Positions 33,740 to 43,489 are shown, counted from the stretch's first letter. The stretch: 64,000 bases of DNA from Lacticaseibacillus daqingensis (GCF_003946115.1 NZ_RHOH01000006.1:62001-126000), one strand, 5' to 3'. Notes: generated from the letters alone by a model not told the origin. Numbers and translations are program-made.

Positions 33740-33796
33740 GGTATCGTGTCCTTTCGGTGCATTTGATTCCAGTGTACCATACCACCGGCAAGACAT

Positions 33797-33892
33797 TTGT
33801 GAAAAAAATTGAGCAAGCTGGGCTGGAATGCTTGCAGGTTTTCGCAAAACCGGTTACTATAAAAATGAAAGTATGCCGGTGTTTTCACAAAT
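33797..33892 (+). promoter_or_regulatory. rex promoter with two Rex-like half-sites
   Basis: TTGCAG (33832-33837) and TACTAT (33855-33860) are 17 nt apart. TTGTGAA (33797-33803, followed by an imperfect second arm TTGAGCAA) and TTCACAA (within 33882-33892) resemble halves of the Rex operator TTGTGAAnnnnTTCACAA. Neither site is a full palindrome, so autoregulation by Rex is only suggested. Confidence 0.45.
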
Positions 33893-33944
33893 CGGTCACT
33901 CTTCAACCACATCGGCGCCCTTCGCGCCCCATAGGAGGAACATT

Positions 33945-34604
33945 ATGGCAGAAACAATTATTCCAAAGGCCACCGCTAAGCGGTTGCCCTTGTACTATCG
34001 CTACCTGAACTTCTTGGCGAACTCAGGCACGACCAAGGTCAGCTCCACCGAATTGTCTGAGGCCGTAAAGGTGGACTCCGCCACGATTCGGCGGGACTTC
34101 TCGTACTTTGGCGCGCTGGGCAAGCGTGGGTACGGCTACGATGTCGCGGATCTGATCAAGTTCTTCAAGAAGATCTTGAACCAAGACCGGCTGACCAACG
34201 TGGCGCTGGTCGGCGTCGGGAACCTCGGTCACGCGCTGTTGAACTACAACTTCCGTCAGGCCAACAACATCCGGATCAGTGCCGGGTTTGACGTCAACCC
34301 GGAGATCGCCGGCACGATTCAAAGCGGCGTGCCCGTGTACCCGATGGCTGAGCTGGCCAACCAGATCCACCAGCAGCAGATCGAGATCGTGATCCTGACC
34401 GTGCCTACCGATGCGGCGCAGACGCTGACCGACGAACTGGTGGCAGCGGGGATCAAAGGCATCATGAACTTCACCCCGATCCGCATTTCCGTGCCAAGCT
34501 ACGTGCGCGTCCAGAACGTGGACTTGGCCACCGAGTTGCAGACGCTGATCTACTTCCTGGATCACTACGGCCCAACGCTGCAGGAAAGCCCGGACGAAGA
34601 CTAA
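33945..34604 (+). CDS. rex: Redox-sensing transcriptional repressor Rex
   Basis: The 219-residue repressor has an N-terminal winged helix ([19 protein letters not shown], then [21 protein letters not shown]) and a Rossmann NADH-binding domain ([12 protein letters not shown], about residues 89-100). It senses the NADH/NAD+ ratio and releases fermentation and alcohol dehydrogenase genes when NADH is high. AGGAGG seven bases before ATG 33945 fixes the start. It is divergent from the ABC-F gene and followed by a perfect palindromic terminator. Confidence 0.95.
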   Translation: MAETIIPKATAKRLPLYYRYLNFLANSGTTKVSSTELSEAVKVDSATIRRDFSYFGALGKRGYGYDVADLIKFFKKILNQDRLTNVALVGVGNLGHALLNYNFRQANNIRISAGFDVNPEIAGTIQSGVPVYPMAELANQIHQQQIEIVILTVPTDAAQTLTDELVAAGIKGIMNFTPIRISVPSYVRVQNVDLATELQTLIYFLDHYGPTLQESPDED

Positions 34605-34656
34605 ATGCAAAAGAACGGGGCCCTGACTGCGCAGTCAGGGCCCCGTTCTTTTGCAT
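34605..34656. terminator. Perfect 52-bp palindrome after rex
   Basis: Arms 34605-34630 and 34631-34656 are exact reverse complements over 26 bp with no spacer. The outer parts give the A and T tracts of a bidirectional terminator. It begins right after the rex stop codon. Confidence 0.85.
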
Positions 34657-34713
34657 CGGTGAAATCGTATTTCCGCGTCATGCCAGGGGTTGTCAGTAAT
34701 AAATAACGAAAAA

Positions 34714-34743
34714 TCGACAGAAATGTAGGTCACCTGTTACACT
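34714..34743 (+). promoter_or_regulatory. Promoter of the Fst-like toxin mRNA
   Basis: A -35 TCGACA (34714-34719) and an extended -10 TGTTACACT (TACACT at 34738-34743) are 18 nt apart. The sequence GCGGCAACTG in the short leader after it is the reverse complement of CAGTTGCCGC beyond the toxin stop codon. Confidence 0.55.
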
Positions 34744-34777
34744 GACAGCGGCAACTGCCTCGAAGGGGGGTGTTGTC

Positions 34778-34867
34778 GTGCAGATGATTCTTTTTCAGAT
34801 CATCGCCCCATTGTCGGTGGGGATAGCTTGTGAGCTATTCGCCTATTGGCCGGATAGGCGACGATGA
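34778..34867 (+). CDS. Fst/PepA1-like type I toxin peptide
   Basis: A 29-residue peptide starts at GTG 34778 (or ATG 34784), seven bases after a G6 ribosome-binding site. The sequence MILFQIIAPLSVGIACELFA is followed by YWPDRRR. A single membrane helix with IIAP..VGI and a charged WxxRRR end is the signature of Fst-family type I toxins (compare the IAPI-VG-core of Fst), which depolarise the membrane when overproduced. The locus also has the expected convergent antisense RNA promoter and shared terminator. It is below the size limit of usual gene callers. The family call is from recalled pattern, not alignment. Confidence 0.75.
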   Translation: MQMILFQIIAPLSVGIACELFAYWPDRRR

Positions 34868-34910
34868 TCGGTGATCAGTTGCCGCCAGCCAACGCGCCTG
34901 ATGTCAAGGT

Positions 34911-34975
34911 GAAAAAAGACCCGTCCCTATTCACACTAGGGGCGGGTTTCGTGTTGCCGTGCAACTGATTCTTCC
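34911..34975 (-). ncRNA. Putative antisense antitoxin RNA of the Fst-like locus
   Basis: On the minus strand a strong promoter is present: TTGCGG (plus coordinates 35004-35009) and TATATT (34981-34986), 17 nt apart. It drives an RNA of about 65 nt that starts near 34975 and ends at the T tract of the shared terminator near 34911. Its segment TCAGTTGCACGGCAAC shares TCAGTTGC with the toxin mRNA downstream region (34874-34884) and contains CGGCAAC, matching the toxin leader GCGGCAACTG. This repeat-based interaction resembles that of RNAI/RNAII of the par locus. Ends and pairing are inferred. Confidence 0.65.
34918..34953. terminator. Shared bidirectional terminator of toxin mRNA and antisense RNA
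   Basis: GACCCGTCCCT and AGGGGCGGGTTT pair around ATTCACACT with an A6 run before and T after. Convergent RNAs sharing one terminator are characteristic of Fst-type loci. From 34987 to 35169 I see no further gene. Confidence 0.75.
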
Positions 34976-35169
34976 CCCATAATATAGCATGGTTTGCGTT
35001 AGCCCGCAAGCAGTGCAAATCAGGTGGGTCGATGACCTGCGGCGAAGGACATGATGAAAAAAGCGGTCCTGAGCGGTCGGCAAGCGGCTTTATCACCAGC
35101 TGATATCCGCAATATTAAATAACATTATTTGTGCCGCAACGCATCAGCCCGCGAAGTGGTGTTTGCCCC

Positions 35170-35370
35170 CTAATGCCGCGCATACGCGGCGCGCGTTGAG
35201 GCGTCCGCCGCCTGGTACCACTGGCGGGCCTGACGTAAGGCAAGTGCCAGCGCCAAGTGATCCGGCACGTTTTCTCGCCGCAAGTCATTGGCGATTTCGA
35301 GGGTCTTTTTGCGCACCAGCTGACGCGTTTGCGTAAGTGGGGTGGGGCAGTGGGTCAACGTCCAAGTCAT
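35170..35370 (-). CDS. Hypothetical small protein (66 aa)
   Basis: A 66-residue, mostly helical protein (MTWTLTHCPTPLTQTRQLV start; ALEIAN-like segment KKTLEIANDLRRENVPDH). GGAGGTG just before ATG 35370 supports translation from there, while the longer frame to 35472 has no site. The pattern 'helix, RRENVPDHLALALALRQARQWY' resembles short domains of unknown function found alone in many Firmicutes. I cannot assign a role. Confidence 0.6.
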   Translation of the reverse strand: MTWTLTHCPTPLTQTRQLVRKKTLEIANDLRRENVPDHLALALALRQARQWYQAADASTRAAYARH

Positions 35371-35529
35371 GCAAGTCACCTCCAAGGTTGGGTTGCCTCT
35401 ATGGTAAGCCCTTGGTGACGGCGGCGGCCAGCCGTAGCCCTCGCGGGACGTGAAAACTGCGCGGGACCGCAAAGGTGCGGCAATGCCGGGGCGGGCGTCG
35501 TGTCAACCGGCAGGGATGAGGCGGCATGG

Positions 35530-36009
35530 TCACGGCGCGACCGCATCCGCTCTGCGCAGGTGCACATGCCAAGCGTAGGCCGAGACGTCTTTGAGCTTGA
35601 ATGGCTGGGTTGATGGCACAGCCCGCGTGATCTGTGCACGCGAGTCCCGCCAGGTCTGCGCACCGGTTTTCATATCGACCGCCACGTACTTGATGGGGGT
35701 GTTGATGCCGCTGACCCGACCCACTACGAGGATCGTCGTCTGATCCCAAGCCACGCGATCAACATCGGTCAAGATGTGGCTCAGGCCATCGCCTTGGGTG
35801 ATGGCCTCGGGTGCTTTTGTCGCGTATGTCAGCGCGTTGCCCATCGGCCCGCCCGCGATGTACCAGTGGTCGGGCAAATAGACGTAAAAGTTTTCACTGT
35901 CAGTGCCCGCCTCGTGGTTGGATACCTTGGGGGCAGGCAGCATCGTGGTCGGTGAGCCCCCTACCACGATAGTCAGTAACATGATCGCCAAAAACCACCA
36001 GAATTTCAT
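35530..36009 (-). CDS. Exported protein of unknown function
   Basis: A 159-residue protein with an N-terminal signal peptide or anchor (KFWWFLAIMLLTIVVGG) and no lipobox cysteine. The mature part (YVYLPDHWYIAGGPM, VVGRVSGINTPIKYVAVDMK) looks like a small beta-rich extracellular domain; I recognise no family. AGGAGCG nine bases before ATG 36009 sets the start. It lies 65 nt downstream of the LCP protein gene on the same strand and may be co-transcribed with it, suggesting an envelope role. Confidence 0.7.
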   Translation of the reverse strand: MKFWWFLAIMLLTIVVGGSPTTMLPAPKVSNHEAGTDSENFYVYLPDHWYIAGGPMGNALTYATKAPEAITQGDGLSHILTDVDRVAWDQTTILVVGRVSGINTPIKYVAVDMKTGAQTWRDSRAQITRAVPSTQPFKLKDVSAYAWHVHLRRADAVAP

Positions 36010-36074
36010 CGCAGGCGCTCCTGTCTCAGTCTGCGCACGACGCGGCACGGTGGCGCGTTGTGCAGGGATGGCGG

Positions 36075-37139
36075 TTATAAATCAGGGTTGTAGATGGTGT
36101 AGGTCTGGGCGTTAGCGTTATCCCAGTTGAACTGGGTGTTAGCGTTGTTCTCTCGGACGTTTTGGTTCGCGAGGGTCTCCTTGCTCAGGCCGAGGGCGGC
36201 GCGCAGCTTGTCGGAGACGCGCTGAAGCTCTTCGGTCGCGGGGATCTGGTAGGAGGCGGGGCCGGGGTAAACCCAGGCATCGTGGCCCTGAATGTGGTCG
36301 GTGGTGATGGTCTTGGCCGCACCGCGGTAGTTTTGCACGAGGCTCATCATGTCGTCGAAGCTCAGGTTCGTGCGCATGTTACCGGAAATGGTTTTGAGCA
36401 AGGTGCTGAAGTTCTTGAGCGCGTCCATGGACACGGCTTTTTTCATGATCGCCTTGATGACCTGTTGCTGGCGCTGCTGGCGGCCGTAGTCGCCTTGGGG
36501 ATCTTCGTGGCGCATCCGGGCGTAGGCTAGAGCCAGTTCACCATTGAGATGCATCTGCCCCTTGGTGAAGGTCTGGCCGCCGGTGTACTTGCTGGTGAAG
36601 GTGAACGGGACCGCCACGTCGATGCCGCCGACCGCGTCCACGATTTTTTGCAAGGCGGCCATGTTGACAGTCAGGTAGTACTTGATGGGCACATTGACCA
36701 AGGCCTTGGCCGTGTCAACGGCCATGGTCGAGCCGCCGAGTTCGTAGGCGGCGTTGATCTTTTGCATATTGAAGGACTTCGTGCCGATCATCTTGGCCGC
36801 GGTGTCACGCGGGATGCTGACTAAGGTGGTGGACTGCTTGGCCGGATTAACGACGGCGATGATCATCGTGTCTGTGCGCCCTTTTTCGGTGCGGCCATCG
36901 GCACCGGTGTCGACGCCGAGCAGCAGGGCGGCGAACGGCTTCTTGGTCTTGATGGTCGTTGCCACATCGGTGTTACTATCACTGCCAAGTTTGGAATAGG
37001 TCGAGTCAATGGCGTACTTGGCTTGGCTGTACAAGCGCAGCCCGTACAGCCCACCGGCCACAAGGGCGGTGGAGACGACGAGTAGGATGAGCTTCAGAAT
37101 TGGGTGGTGCATCTTGTGGCGTGCGCTGCGACTGTCCAT
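36075..37139 (-). CDS. LytR-CpsA-Psr (LCP) family wall polymer ligase
   Basis: A 354-residue membrane-anchored protein: a short cytoplasmic tail, one membrane helix (about residues 14-34) and an extracellular LCP domain. Conserved features are LLGVDTGADGRTEKGRTDTM (Asp/Arg that bind the pyrophosphate), VSIPRDT, KINAAYELGG and the YARMRHEDPQGDYGRQQRQQ block. LCP enzymes attach teichoic acid or polysaccharide to peptidoglycan. The gene has GGAGG before ATG 37139 and is divergent from groES. The C-terminal 30 residues are Asn-rich (NNANTQFNWDNANAQ). Confidence 0.92.
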   Translation of the reverse strand: MDSRSARHKMHHPILKLILLVVSTALVAGGLYGLRLYSQAKYAIDSTYSKLGSDSNTDVATTIKTKKPFAALLLGVDTGADGRTEKGRTDTMIIAVVNPAKQSTTLVSIPRDTAAKMIGTKSFNMQKINAAYELGGSTMAVDTAKALVNVPIKYYLTVNMAALQKIVDAVGGIDVAVPFTFTSKYTGGQTFTKGQMHLNGELALAYARMRHEDPQGDYGRQQRQQQVIKAIMKKAVSMDALKNFSTLLKTISGNMRTNLSFDDMMSLVQNYRGAAKTITTDHIQGHDAWVYPGPASYQIPATEELQRVSDKLRAALGLSKETLANQNVRENNANTQFNWDNANAQTYTIYNPDL

Positions 37140-37271
37140 AACAGCCTCCTTGAGTCAGAGTTTGGTTTCATTGTAGTGAATCACACAAGCGTTACACCAA
37201 AGCGGTGGGAACTTAACGCTCTTTTAACGAACCAAGGGATGCATCCAGTATAACAGACTGAATCACGGGGG

Positions 37272-37338
37272 TTGCATTTTGCCCCCGAACTCGTTATAGT
37301 AACAAGTGTACTTAGCACTTAGATACCAAGAGTGCTAA
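37272..37338 (+). promoter_or_regulatory. groES promoter with CIRCE operator
   Basis: TTGCAT (37272-37277) and TATAGT (37295-37300) are 17 nt apart. The CIRCE element TTAGCACTT-N9-GAGTGCTAA spans 37312-37338 with one deviation from the consensus (T for C at the last base of the first arm). HrcA repressor binds CIRCE at normal temperature. A G5/C5 hairpin overlaps the -35 box. Confidence 0.95.
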
Positions 37339-37369
37339 AGCTCATCAATTCAAGTATGGAGGGATTGCC

Positions 37370-37654
37370 TTGTTAAAACCATTAGGAGACCGCGTGATCG
37401 TGCAGGTCGTTGAAGAGCAGGAAGAGACTATCGGGGGCATCGTCTTGGCGAACAACGCCAAGGAGAAGCCACAATCCGGTCAAGTCGTTGCCGTGGGGGC
37501 CGGTGCCCGCACCCCGGAAGGTAAGCTGCTGCCACTGACTGTCAAGGTTGGCGACGTGGTCGTTTACGACAAGTATGCCGGTTCCGAAGTGAAGTACGAA
37601 GGCGAGAAGTACCTGGTCCTGCACGAAAAGGACCTTATGGCCATCGCTGAGTAG
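37370..37654 (+). CDS. groS: Co-chaperonin GroES
   Basis: A 94-residue GroES ([20 protein letters not shown], mobile loop [16 protein letters not shown], ending [10 protein letters not shown]). It caps the GroEL chamber. Translation starts at TTG 37370, six bases after GGAGGG. CIRCE upstream indicates HrcA control. It is 40 nt from groEL. Confidence 0.97.
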   Translation: MLKPLGDRVIVQVVEEQEETIGGIVLANNAKEKPQSGQVVAVGAGARTPEGKLLPLTVKVGDVVVYDKYAGSEVKYEGEKYLVLHEKDLMAIAE

Positions 37655-37685
37655 TGTCGTAATCAAAAACTATCATATGAGGTGA

Positions 37686-39323
<1,638 letters not shown>

Positions 39324-39341
39324 GCAGTTGAATCGTCAAAG

Positions 39342-39373
39342 AAACGTCAGGCCTAATCGCCTGACGTTTTTTT
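39342..39373 (+). terminator. Terminator of groES-groEL
   Basis: AAACGTCAGGC and GCCTGACGTTT form an 11-bp stem around CTAATC, followed by a T tract. Confidence 0.93.
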
Positions 39374-39437
39374 GATCTGATCCGGCTGGCACCCCCTGCG
39401 CCAGTGTGCTATAATGCCATAGACGGAGGTGAGTGGA

Positions 39438-39632
39438 ATGTTGGGCATCGTTGTGCCAGCCGTGTTGTTGGCGTTGATTTTGCTAGCAGTCGGCGTGATT
39501 TTGCTGGTGTCGGCCAAAAAGGCGCCCGTCAGCACCATCACGCGCTGGATCCAGATTATTCTGGGCGTTGTGATGATCGGTGGCAGTGTTTACTGGATGG
39601 CCGTTTTGTGGTCATTGGCGAGCGGCATGTAA
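39438..39632 (+). CDS. Small two-helix membrane protein
   Basis: A 64-residue protein with two hydrophobic helices (about 3-27 and 39-60) joined by a short basic loop (SAKKAPVSTITRW). GGAGG eight bases before ATG 39438 and an extended -10 TGCTATAAT near 39409 support it as a real gene. I know no function. It is transcribed toward the mini-ORF and MFS gene and may share their leader transcript. Confidence 0.65.
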   Translation: MLGIVVPAVLLALILLAVGVILLVSAKKAPVSTITRWIQIILGVVMIGGSVYWMAVLWSLASGM

Positions 39633-39667
39633 GCCGCCCTTACCTCAAGGGATTTAAGGAGAACGTT

Positions 39668-39712
39668 ATGCGTCATTGGTTGATTTTGAAGCACGGAGTT
39701 GCAAACATCTGA
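39668..39712 (+). CDS. 14-codon mini-ORF, possible leader peptide
   Basis: A TAAGGAG site seven bases before ATG 39668 precedes a 14-codon frame (MRHWLILKHGVANI, stop TGA 39710-39712). It is followed after 8 nt by one terminator and after 60 nt by another, both before the MFS gene. This arrangement resembles leader peptides that couple ribosome position to read-through. TGCAAA (39700-39705) can pair with TTTGCA (39741-39746), overlapping the T tract of the first terminator. Translation and regulation are inference. Confidence 0.45.
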   Translation: MRHWLILKHGVANI

Positions 39713-39719
39713 GTGGCCT

Positions 39720-39743
39720 AAGGGGCGAAGTGCGCCCTTTTTT
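39720..39743 (+). terminator. Terminator 1 before the MFS gene
   Basis: GGGCG (39723-39727) and CGCCC (39733-39737), extended by A-T pairs, form a stem followed by six T. Confidence 0.75.
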
Positions 39744-39772
39744 GCAGTTTTTTTCTGCTTGGCCACGGCATG

Positions 39773-39808
39773 AACACGCTGGCCATTTTGTGATGGCCAG
39801 CGTGTTTT
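39773..39808 (+). terminator. Terminator 2 before the MFS gene
   Basis: A 14-bp perfect stem AACACGCTGGCCAT/ATGGCCAGCGTGTT with a 6-nt loop and TT after it. It ends only 35 nt before the MFS start codon, leaving no room for a full promoter between. Confidence 0.8.
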
Positions 39809-39843
39809 CGTGTTGGGGCAAGCCTCAGATGAGGATCAATCCA

Positions 39844-40989
39844 ATGAAAATAACCAAACAGTTACACGTGGCGTACGCGTACGCCTTTTTGACGAATCTC
39901 GGCATTACCCAACTGTGGGTCTTGTACTTGGGTCAGCGGGGCCTGAGCCTAGTGGCGATCGGGCTGTGCGAAAGTGTGTTTCACTTGACCAGCCTGCTGA
40001 GTGAGGTGCCGTCCGGGGCCTTGGCGGACCGCTTCACGTACCGTCGGATGCTCGGGCTCAGCCGCATCGCCGCAGTGCTTGCCAGCCTGATGATGCTGGT
40101 CAACGGGGGGGTCGGGTGGTTTGCTCTGAGCTTTGTGCTGTCGGCCTGGTCGTATAACCTGCAGTCCGGCACGCTTGAGGCTCTGTTGTACGAATCGCTT
40201 CAGGCCACCCACACTGAGGGCCAGTGGGCACAGGTGACCAGTCGGCTGAATCTGATCGGCGAAGGGGCGGCCAGCGGCGGTTTGCTGGTGGCAGGGACGA
40301 TGGTGCATTGGCACTTCGCGGCCACTTATGGCATCGCTGCGGGGGCGGCCGTTGTGGCCTGGGGACTGGCAGGTCAGCTCAAGGAGCCTGTCACGCATCA
40401 GCAGCGCACCCCGCAACCGCTGCTGGCAATTCTCCAAGCGGCGGGTGGGGTGCTACGGCACGATCGCCGCTTGCGGCGCCTGATGGGCTTTGATGCGGGC
40501 TTTGCCACGCTGGCCACCGGCTATTATTACTACTTTCAACAGGAGATGGCGGTGCGTCACTTCAGCAGTCTGGGCATCACAAGCCTACTTGCCGGGACTG
40601 CCGTGGCAGCGTTGGCCATCATTCCGCTGAGCCCGCGGCTGACCCAACTGCCACCGCGGCGCGTGGCCTTGGGGTTGACGCTGAGCCTGATCATCCTGAT
40701 GGGGCTTGCGGGACTTGGGCACACTGGAGGGATGGTCGTGGCGTACGTGCTGATCTATGCGCTGAGCGCGCTACTACCGCCCGTGTTTGCCGTTTATTAC
40801 AACGCGGCGATCCCCAGTGCGCAACGGGCAACGCTGCTGTCGGTCAGTGCGCTGTTATTCTCAGTTCTCATGGTGGTGGGCTTTCCAGCCTTGGGCGCGG
40901 CCATTTCAGCGTGGGGGTTTGGCCCGACGTTTGGCCTGATGGGCGCGATCCTGGGGGTCATCACAGCCGTGGGGTGGTGGCTGTGGTAA
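39844..40989 (+). CDS. MFS transporter
   Basis: A 381-residue major facilitator of about 12 helices. Motif A in the loop between helices 2 and 3 is GALADRFTYRRML (about residues 58-70). The overall pattern resembles drug or macrolide exporters of lactobacilli, but the substrate is unknown. The frame is open to 39676, through both terminators. ATG 39844 with GATGAGG nine bases upstream is the likely start; ATG 39829 is possible. Expression appears to need read-through of the terminators at 39720 and 39773. Confidence 0.85.
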   Translation: MKITKQLHVAYAYAFLTNLGITQLWVLYLGQRGLSLVAIGLCESVFHLTSLLSEVPSGALADRFTYRRMLGLSRIAAVLASLMMLVNGGVGWFALSFVLSAWSYNLQSGTLEALLYESLQATHTEGQWAQVTSRLNLIGEGAASGGLLVAGTMVHWHFAATYGIAAGAAVVAWGLAGQLKEPVTHQQRTPQPLLAILQAAGGVLRHDRRLRRLMGFDAGFATLATGYYYYFQQEMAVRHFSSLGITSLLAGTAVAALAIIPLSPRLTQLPPRRVALGLTLSLIILMGLAGLGHTGGMVVAYVLIYALSALLPPVFAVYYNAAIPSAQRATLLSVSALLFSVLMVVGFPALGAAISAWGFGPTFGLMGAILGVITAVGWWLW

Positions 40990-41013
40990 ACTGAACTTAA
41001 AGGAGCTGATGCT

Positions 41014-41367
41014 ATGAAGTTGATTGAAAACCCGATTCGTTTGAATGCAAGCTTGCACAAGATGCTGCCGTACACGATGCGTTACCTGTACGGGCAAAGC
41101 ACCGTGAAGGCCTTTCGCTTGTACACGCTGGGGTCCGTTCACGTGTACTTCATCGAGGGCTTCGAAAAAGATGAGCTGGTCATGACCCACGATACGCGTA
41201 ACATCAAGGATGACGAGATCGATTTTGTGGTGGCCAAACTCTTTGACGGCGTCGCCAAGGACGATCTGACGATCAACCATGCGGCGAAGAACCAGATCGA
41301 GGCGGACCTGCACCGCAAGGTTCGCGTGAAGGACCTGGTCATCATCGAAAAGCGCACGCGCGAATAA
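41014..41367 (+). CDS. DUF1827-like protein
   Basis: A 117-residue cytoplasmic protein. The segment TVKAFRLYTLGSVHVYFIEG resembles the VKVYSxGNTTVIYTE core of the lactobacillar DUF1827 family, a match recalled and not computed. The C-terminal half is charged (DDLTINHAAKNQIEADLHR). AAGGAG precedes ATG 41014 and an extended -10 TGGTAAACT lies at the end of the MFS gene. Function is unknown. Confidence 0.6.
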   Translation: MKLIENPIRLNASLHKMLPYTMRYLYGQSTVKAFRLYTLGSVHVYFIEGFEKDELVMTHDTRNIKDDEIDFVVAKLFDGVAKDDLTINHAAKNQIEADLHRKVRVKDLVIIEKRTRE

Positions 41368-41388
41368 GGCGCTTGGCGGTGTGCCAAA

Positions 41389-41424
41389 CGGGACCGTTGC
41401 CCAAGGGGCGCGGCCCTGTTTTTT
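41389..41424 (+). terminator. Probable terminator after the DUF1827-like gene
   Basis: The GC-rich segment GGGACCG ... CGGCCCTG can pair imperfectly and is followed by six T. An inner GGGCGCGGCCC pairing is an alternative. Confidence 0.5.
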
Positions 41425-41576
41425 GTCTACCACCATCGCACACCCGCCTGACGAGCGTAGACACCGCGGGCAACAGCTTTACCATTGCTTAAACTTCTGC
41501 TAGTATTTGCTCGACGTGAGTTTTATAATGCTTTAGTTTGCTATGGCAAGCGATCACTTGGAAATGGAGCGTTAGT

Positions 41577-43412
41577 ATGTCTCAATTGAAGCGGTTATTG
41601 GTGGGGAAACCCCTAAAATCCTCCGAAGAAGGGGGCCAAAAGCTGGGGAAGCTCAAAGCGCTGGCGATGCTGTCGTCAGACGCCCTGTCTTCCGTGGCGT
41701 ACGGGACTGAGCAGATCGTCTTAGTCCTGACGACCCTTTCTGCGGCCGCGATCTGGTATTCCTTACCGATCGCCGCCTTCGTGCTCGTCTTACTGCTGAG
41801 CCTGACACTGTCGTACCGGCAGATCATTCACGCCTACCCGAGCGGTGGGGGCGCGTACCTCGTGGCGAGTGAGAACCTCGGCCAAAACGCGGGGCTCGCA
41901 GCCGGCGGCAGTTTGCTGATCGACTACATGCTGACCGTCGCGGTGTCGACATCAGCTGGGGCCGAGGCGATCACCTCGGCGATCCCGGCGCTGTACGGCC
42001 ATGAGGTCGCCATCGCGCTGATCATCATCGTGGTGTTGACCGCGATGAACCTGCGCGGGTTGAGCGAATCCGCGAACTTCCTGATGGTGCCCGTTTACCT
42101 GTTCGTCGTCTCCATCACAGGGATGATCGGCTGGGGGCTGTACCAGATCGCCACCGGGGCGATCCCGTACCACGCCACCGCGATCGTCGGTGGCGTGGTG
42201 CCAGGGATCTCCATGGCGCTGATCTTCCGCGCGTTCTCCAGCGGGTCGAGTTCGCTGACCGGGGTCGAGGCCATCAGTAACGCGGTACCGTTTTTCAAAA
42301 AGCCGCGCGAGCACAACGCCGCCAGCACGCTAGCCATCATGGCCACGATCCTCGGCTTCTTCTTTGCCGGGATCACGTTCTTGAACTACTGGTACGGCAT
42401 CGTGCCGGAAACCAAGGTGACTGTGCTGTCGCAGGTGGCTAAGGCGACGTTTGGTGGCACCGGCTTGATGTACTACGTGATCCAGTTTGCGACCGCGCTG
42501 ATCCTGGCTGTGGCCGCGAACACGGGGTTCTCCGCCTTCCCAGTGCTGGCCTACAACATGGCCAAGGATAAGTACATGCCGCACATGTACATGGACCGTG
42601 GCGACCGACTCGGCTACTCCAACGGGATCTTGACCCTCGCGATCGGCTCTGGGCTTCTGATCGCCATGTTCCAAGGGTCCACCGAGCGCCTGATCCCGCT
42701 GTACGCGGTGGGCGTGTTCATTCCGTTCACGCTGTCGCAAACTGGGATGATCCGGCACTGGTGGAAGCGTCACACGACCGAAAAGGGCTGGATCGGCAAG
42801 AGCATCGCCAACTTTACGGGCGCACTGATCTCCTTTGCCATCCTGGTGATCCTGTTCGTTTACCGCCTGCCAGACATCTGGCCGTTCTTCATCATCATGC
42901 CAGCCCTTGTGTTCGTCTTCTGGAAAATTCACGACCACTACAAAGAAGTCGCGGCGCAGTTGCGCTTGCCGCAAGACATTGAGCTGCACGACTACGCGGG
43001 CTCTACCGTGATCGTGCTGGTCGGCAATGTGACCCGCGTGACGCGCGGGGCGCTGAATTACGCGCAGACGATCGGGGATTACGTCATCGCGATGCACGTG
43101 TCGATGGACGAGAACCCGAACAAGGAGCAGGAGACCCAAGCCGAGTTCAAGCGCGACTTTCCGGATGTCCGCTTTGTCGATGTGCATTCCTCGTACCGCT
43201 CGGTTGAGGGGCCAACGATTCGCTTCGTAGACATCGTTGCCCGCAACGCGGCCAAGCGTAACTTCACGACCACCGTGCTGATCCCGCAGTTCGTGCCGAA
43301 GAAGCCATGGCAAAACATCTTGCACAACCAGACAAACTTGCGACTACGCGCTGCGTTCGCCAGCCGTGAGAACGTCATCATCGCTACGTATAGTTACCAC
43401 TTGAAGCGCTAA
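41577..43412 (+). CDS. APC-family permease, KimA-like potassium importer
   Basis: A 611-residue permease with about 12 helices (residues about 30-450) of the APC fold and a cytoplasmic C-terminal domain (about 465-611, USP-like). The N-terminal block LSSDALSSVAYGTEQI and YRQIIHAYPSGGGAYLVASENLG match KimA/YdaO proteins, H+-coupled high-affinity K+ importers inhibited by c-di-AMP. I see no ydaO-type riboswitch in the leader. ATGGAG precedes ATG 41577; the ATG at 41538 has no site. A TATAAT box lies at 41523-41528. Confidence 0.88.
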   Translation: MSQLKRLLVGKPLKSSEEGGQKLGKLKALAMLSSDALSSVAYGTEQIVLVLTTLSAAAIWYSLPIAAFVLVLLLSLTLSYRQIIHAYPSGGGAYLVASENLGQNAGLAAGGSLLIDYMLTVAVSTSAGAEAITSAIPALYGHEVAIALIIIVVLTAMNLRGLSESANFLMVPVYLFVVSITGMIGWGLYQIATGAIPYHATAIVGGVVPGISMALIFRAFSSGSSSLTGVEAISNAVPFFKKPREHNAASTLAIMATILGFFFAGITFLNYWYGIVPETKVTVLSQVAKATFGGTGLMYYVIQFATALILAVAANTGFSAFPVLAYNMAKDKYMPHMYMDRGDRLGYSNGILTLAIGSGLLIAMFQGSTERLIPLYAVGVFIPFTLSQTGMIRHWWKRHTTEKGWIGKSIANFTGALISFAILVILFVYRLPDIWPFFIIMPALVFVFWKIHDHYKEVAAQLRLPQDIELHDYAGSTVIVLVGNVTRVTRGALNYAQTIGDYVIAMHVSMDENPNKEQETQAEFKRDFPDVRFVDVHSSYRSVEGPTIRFVDIVARNAAKRNFTTTVLIPQFVPKKPWQNILHNQTNLRLRAAFASRENVIIATYSYHLKR

Positions 43413-43422
43413 GCCCGTTATC

Positions 43423-43450
43423 GAGCACCCCACTTTTGGGGTGCTTTTTT
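43423..43450 (+). terminator. Terminator of the KimA-like gene
   Basis: GAGCACCCCA and TGGGGTGCT form a 9-bp stem around CTTT, followed by six T. Confidence 0.9.
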
Positions 43451-43489
43451 AGCGAGATCAGGGCGAACTCAGACTTAGTGCCGTTCCCA

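Noticed and set aside
41400-41577. c-di-AMP (ydaO) riboswitch before the KimA-like gene
   Set aside because: The leader is short and has none of the conserved ydaO core sequences; only a TATAAT box and ribosome-binding site are visible.
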